DNA of 64,000 nucleotides from Verrucomicrobiales bacterium (GTDB lineage: Bacteria; Verrucomicrobiota; Verrucomicrobiia; Limisphaerales; J093). Below are positions 63,637-64,000 of this stretch, piece by piece. The stretch is from positions 124,001-188,000 of the forward strand of contig JACKPV010000024.1 in assembly GCA_024233305.1 (NCBI GenBank), read 5' to 3'. Made by a program: the position numbers and the translations under genes. Position 1 is the stretch's first letter. Each line of letters begins with the position of its first letter. The notes beneath the pieces are model-generated. The model did no database searches, was not told the origin of the DNA, and saw nothing but the letters and a program-made list of their open reading frames with translations.

Positions 63637-64000
63637 ATGAGCAAACCGACCCTGATATCCCAACTCCGGAAGTCTGCCGGCTGGTGCCTGGCCGGCTTGA
63701 TGGCCGCCGGGCTCCTGAACCTGGCCGCCGCCGAGGCGCCCCGCCCCAACATCCTCTGGTTGATCGCCGAGGACATGGGCCCCGAACTCGCCTGCTACGG
63801 ACATCCCGGCGTGCGCACGCCGAACCTCGACCGGCTCGCCGCCCAGGGCGTCCGCTTTACGCGCGCATTCACGGTGGCGCCCGTTTGTTCGGCCAGCCGG
63901 TCGGCCTTCATGACGGGCATGTACCAGACAAGCATTGGCGCCCATAACCATCGCTCGCACCGCGACGACGGCTTCGCCCTGCCACCGGGCGTGCGGGTGC
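63637..64000 (+). CDS. Secreted S1 sulfatase (3' end beyond window)
   Basis: Open from ATG 63637 to the window edge, 121 residues seen. Signal peptide (GWCLAGLMAAGLLNLAAAEA), first metal-binding acids in LIAEDMG, and the formylglycine site Cys84 in CSASR (84-88); Ala replaces the more common Pro at +2, which is tolerated in this family. Follows the GH43 gene on the same strand. Confidence 0.9.
   Translation, partial: MSKPTLISQLRKSAGWCLAGLMAAGLLNLAAAEAPRPNILWLIAEDMGPELACYGHPGVRTPNLDRLAAQGVRFTRAFTVAPVCSASRSAFMTGMYQTSIGAHNHRSHRDDGFALPPGVRV

Overview
The window is GC-rich DNA, most likely from a Verrucomicrobiota chromosome (Limisphaerales/Pedosphaerales-like). The call rests on gene content: formylglycine sulfatases, GH172/DUF2961 and DUF1080 proteins, a PQQ-type propeller protein, two PEP-CTERM proteins, a Calx-beta/Ig giant, and a nickel superoxide dismutase of the HCxxPCG type. 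No rRNA or other phylogenetic marker was seen, so the placement is by content only. Housekeeping stretches are tightly packed and intact. They alternate with accessory stretches full of pseudogenes, toxin-antitoxin (TA) genes, IS elements and short interspersed repeats.

Layout. 1-3.6 kb: a DHH phosphoesterase cut by the window edge, a mannonate-oxidoreductase-type SDR, a LarA-like racemase and trpF. 3.6-10.1 kb: accessory stretch with an intact VapBC-like pair, two decayed PIN genes, a secreted-protein gene with an in-frame amber codon, an IS630 abutting an ISL3, and two inverted copies of repeat A. 10.2-11.5 kb: a frameshifted YidR/DUF3748 relic. 11.6-22.6 kb: GH117/GH43-like enzyme, UDP-xylose synthase-type epimerase, LeuC-like aconitase, Cys-rich small membrane protein, Hsp20, Lon, LolA-like protein, GH172 and YdcF-like protein. 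22.7-23.3 kb: the C-terminal part of an NDUFA9-like epimerase between repeats. 23.4-26.8 kb: a coupled PpiC-HupE-HupE-HupE operon. 27-40.7 kb: PEP-CTERM proteins, nitroreductase, PQQ protein, sulfatase, SNase-like protein, PilT ATPase, DUF1080 and the Calx-beta giant. 41-41.9 kb: the N-terminal part of an NDUFA9-like epimerase plus repeat B. 42-47.5 kb: Ni-SOD, zinc-ribbon protein, MsbA-type ABC exporter and GT9. 47.7-57.6 kb: accessory island with an ALDH relic, repeat B, an aberrant tRNA-Ser, a broken antitoxin/PIN pair, a decayed IS66 carrying a DUF4338 (DruA-like) gene, and then a series of attC-like sites separating TA modules. 57.7-59.6 kb: a translationally coupled three-gene cluster of unclear function. 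60-64 kb: a secreted alpha/alpha-toroid protein, a GH43 and a sulfatase cut by the right edge.

Most notable. (1) Four attC-like hairpins at 53.86-56.64 kb, with extrahelical G/A bases, delimit cassettes that mostly hold addiction-module/ParE pairs, with no integrase in view: a cluster of attC sites lacking an integrase (CALIN). (2) Two ~200-bp repeat families (A and B) have different interiors but nearly identical ends, and they sit at the edges of many gene relics. (3) The two parts of an NDUFA9-like epimerase lie 18 kb apart in opposite orientation, each beside such repeats; flipping the interval would place them head to tail in the right order. (4) Nickel-linked functions (Ni-SOD, LarA-like, HupE/UreJ) recur. 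Many relics carry single-base indels. They cluster in accessory DNA while long housekeeping genes are clean, which favours real decay, but read-level checking would be needed to exclude homopolymer errors.
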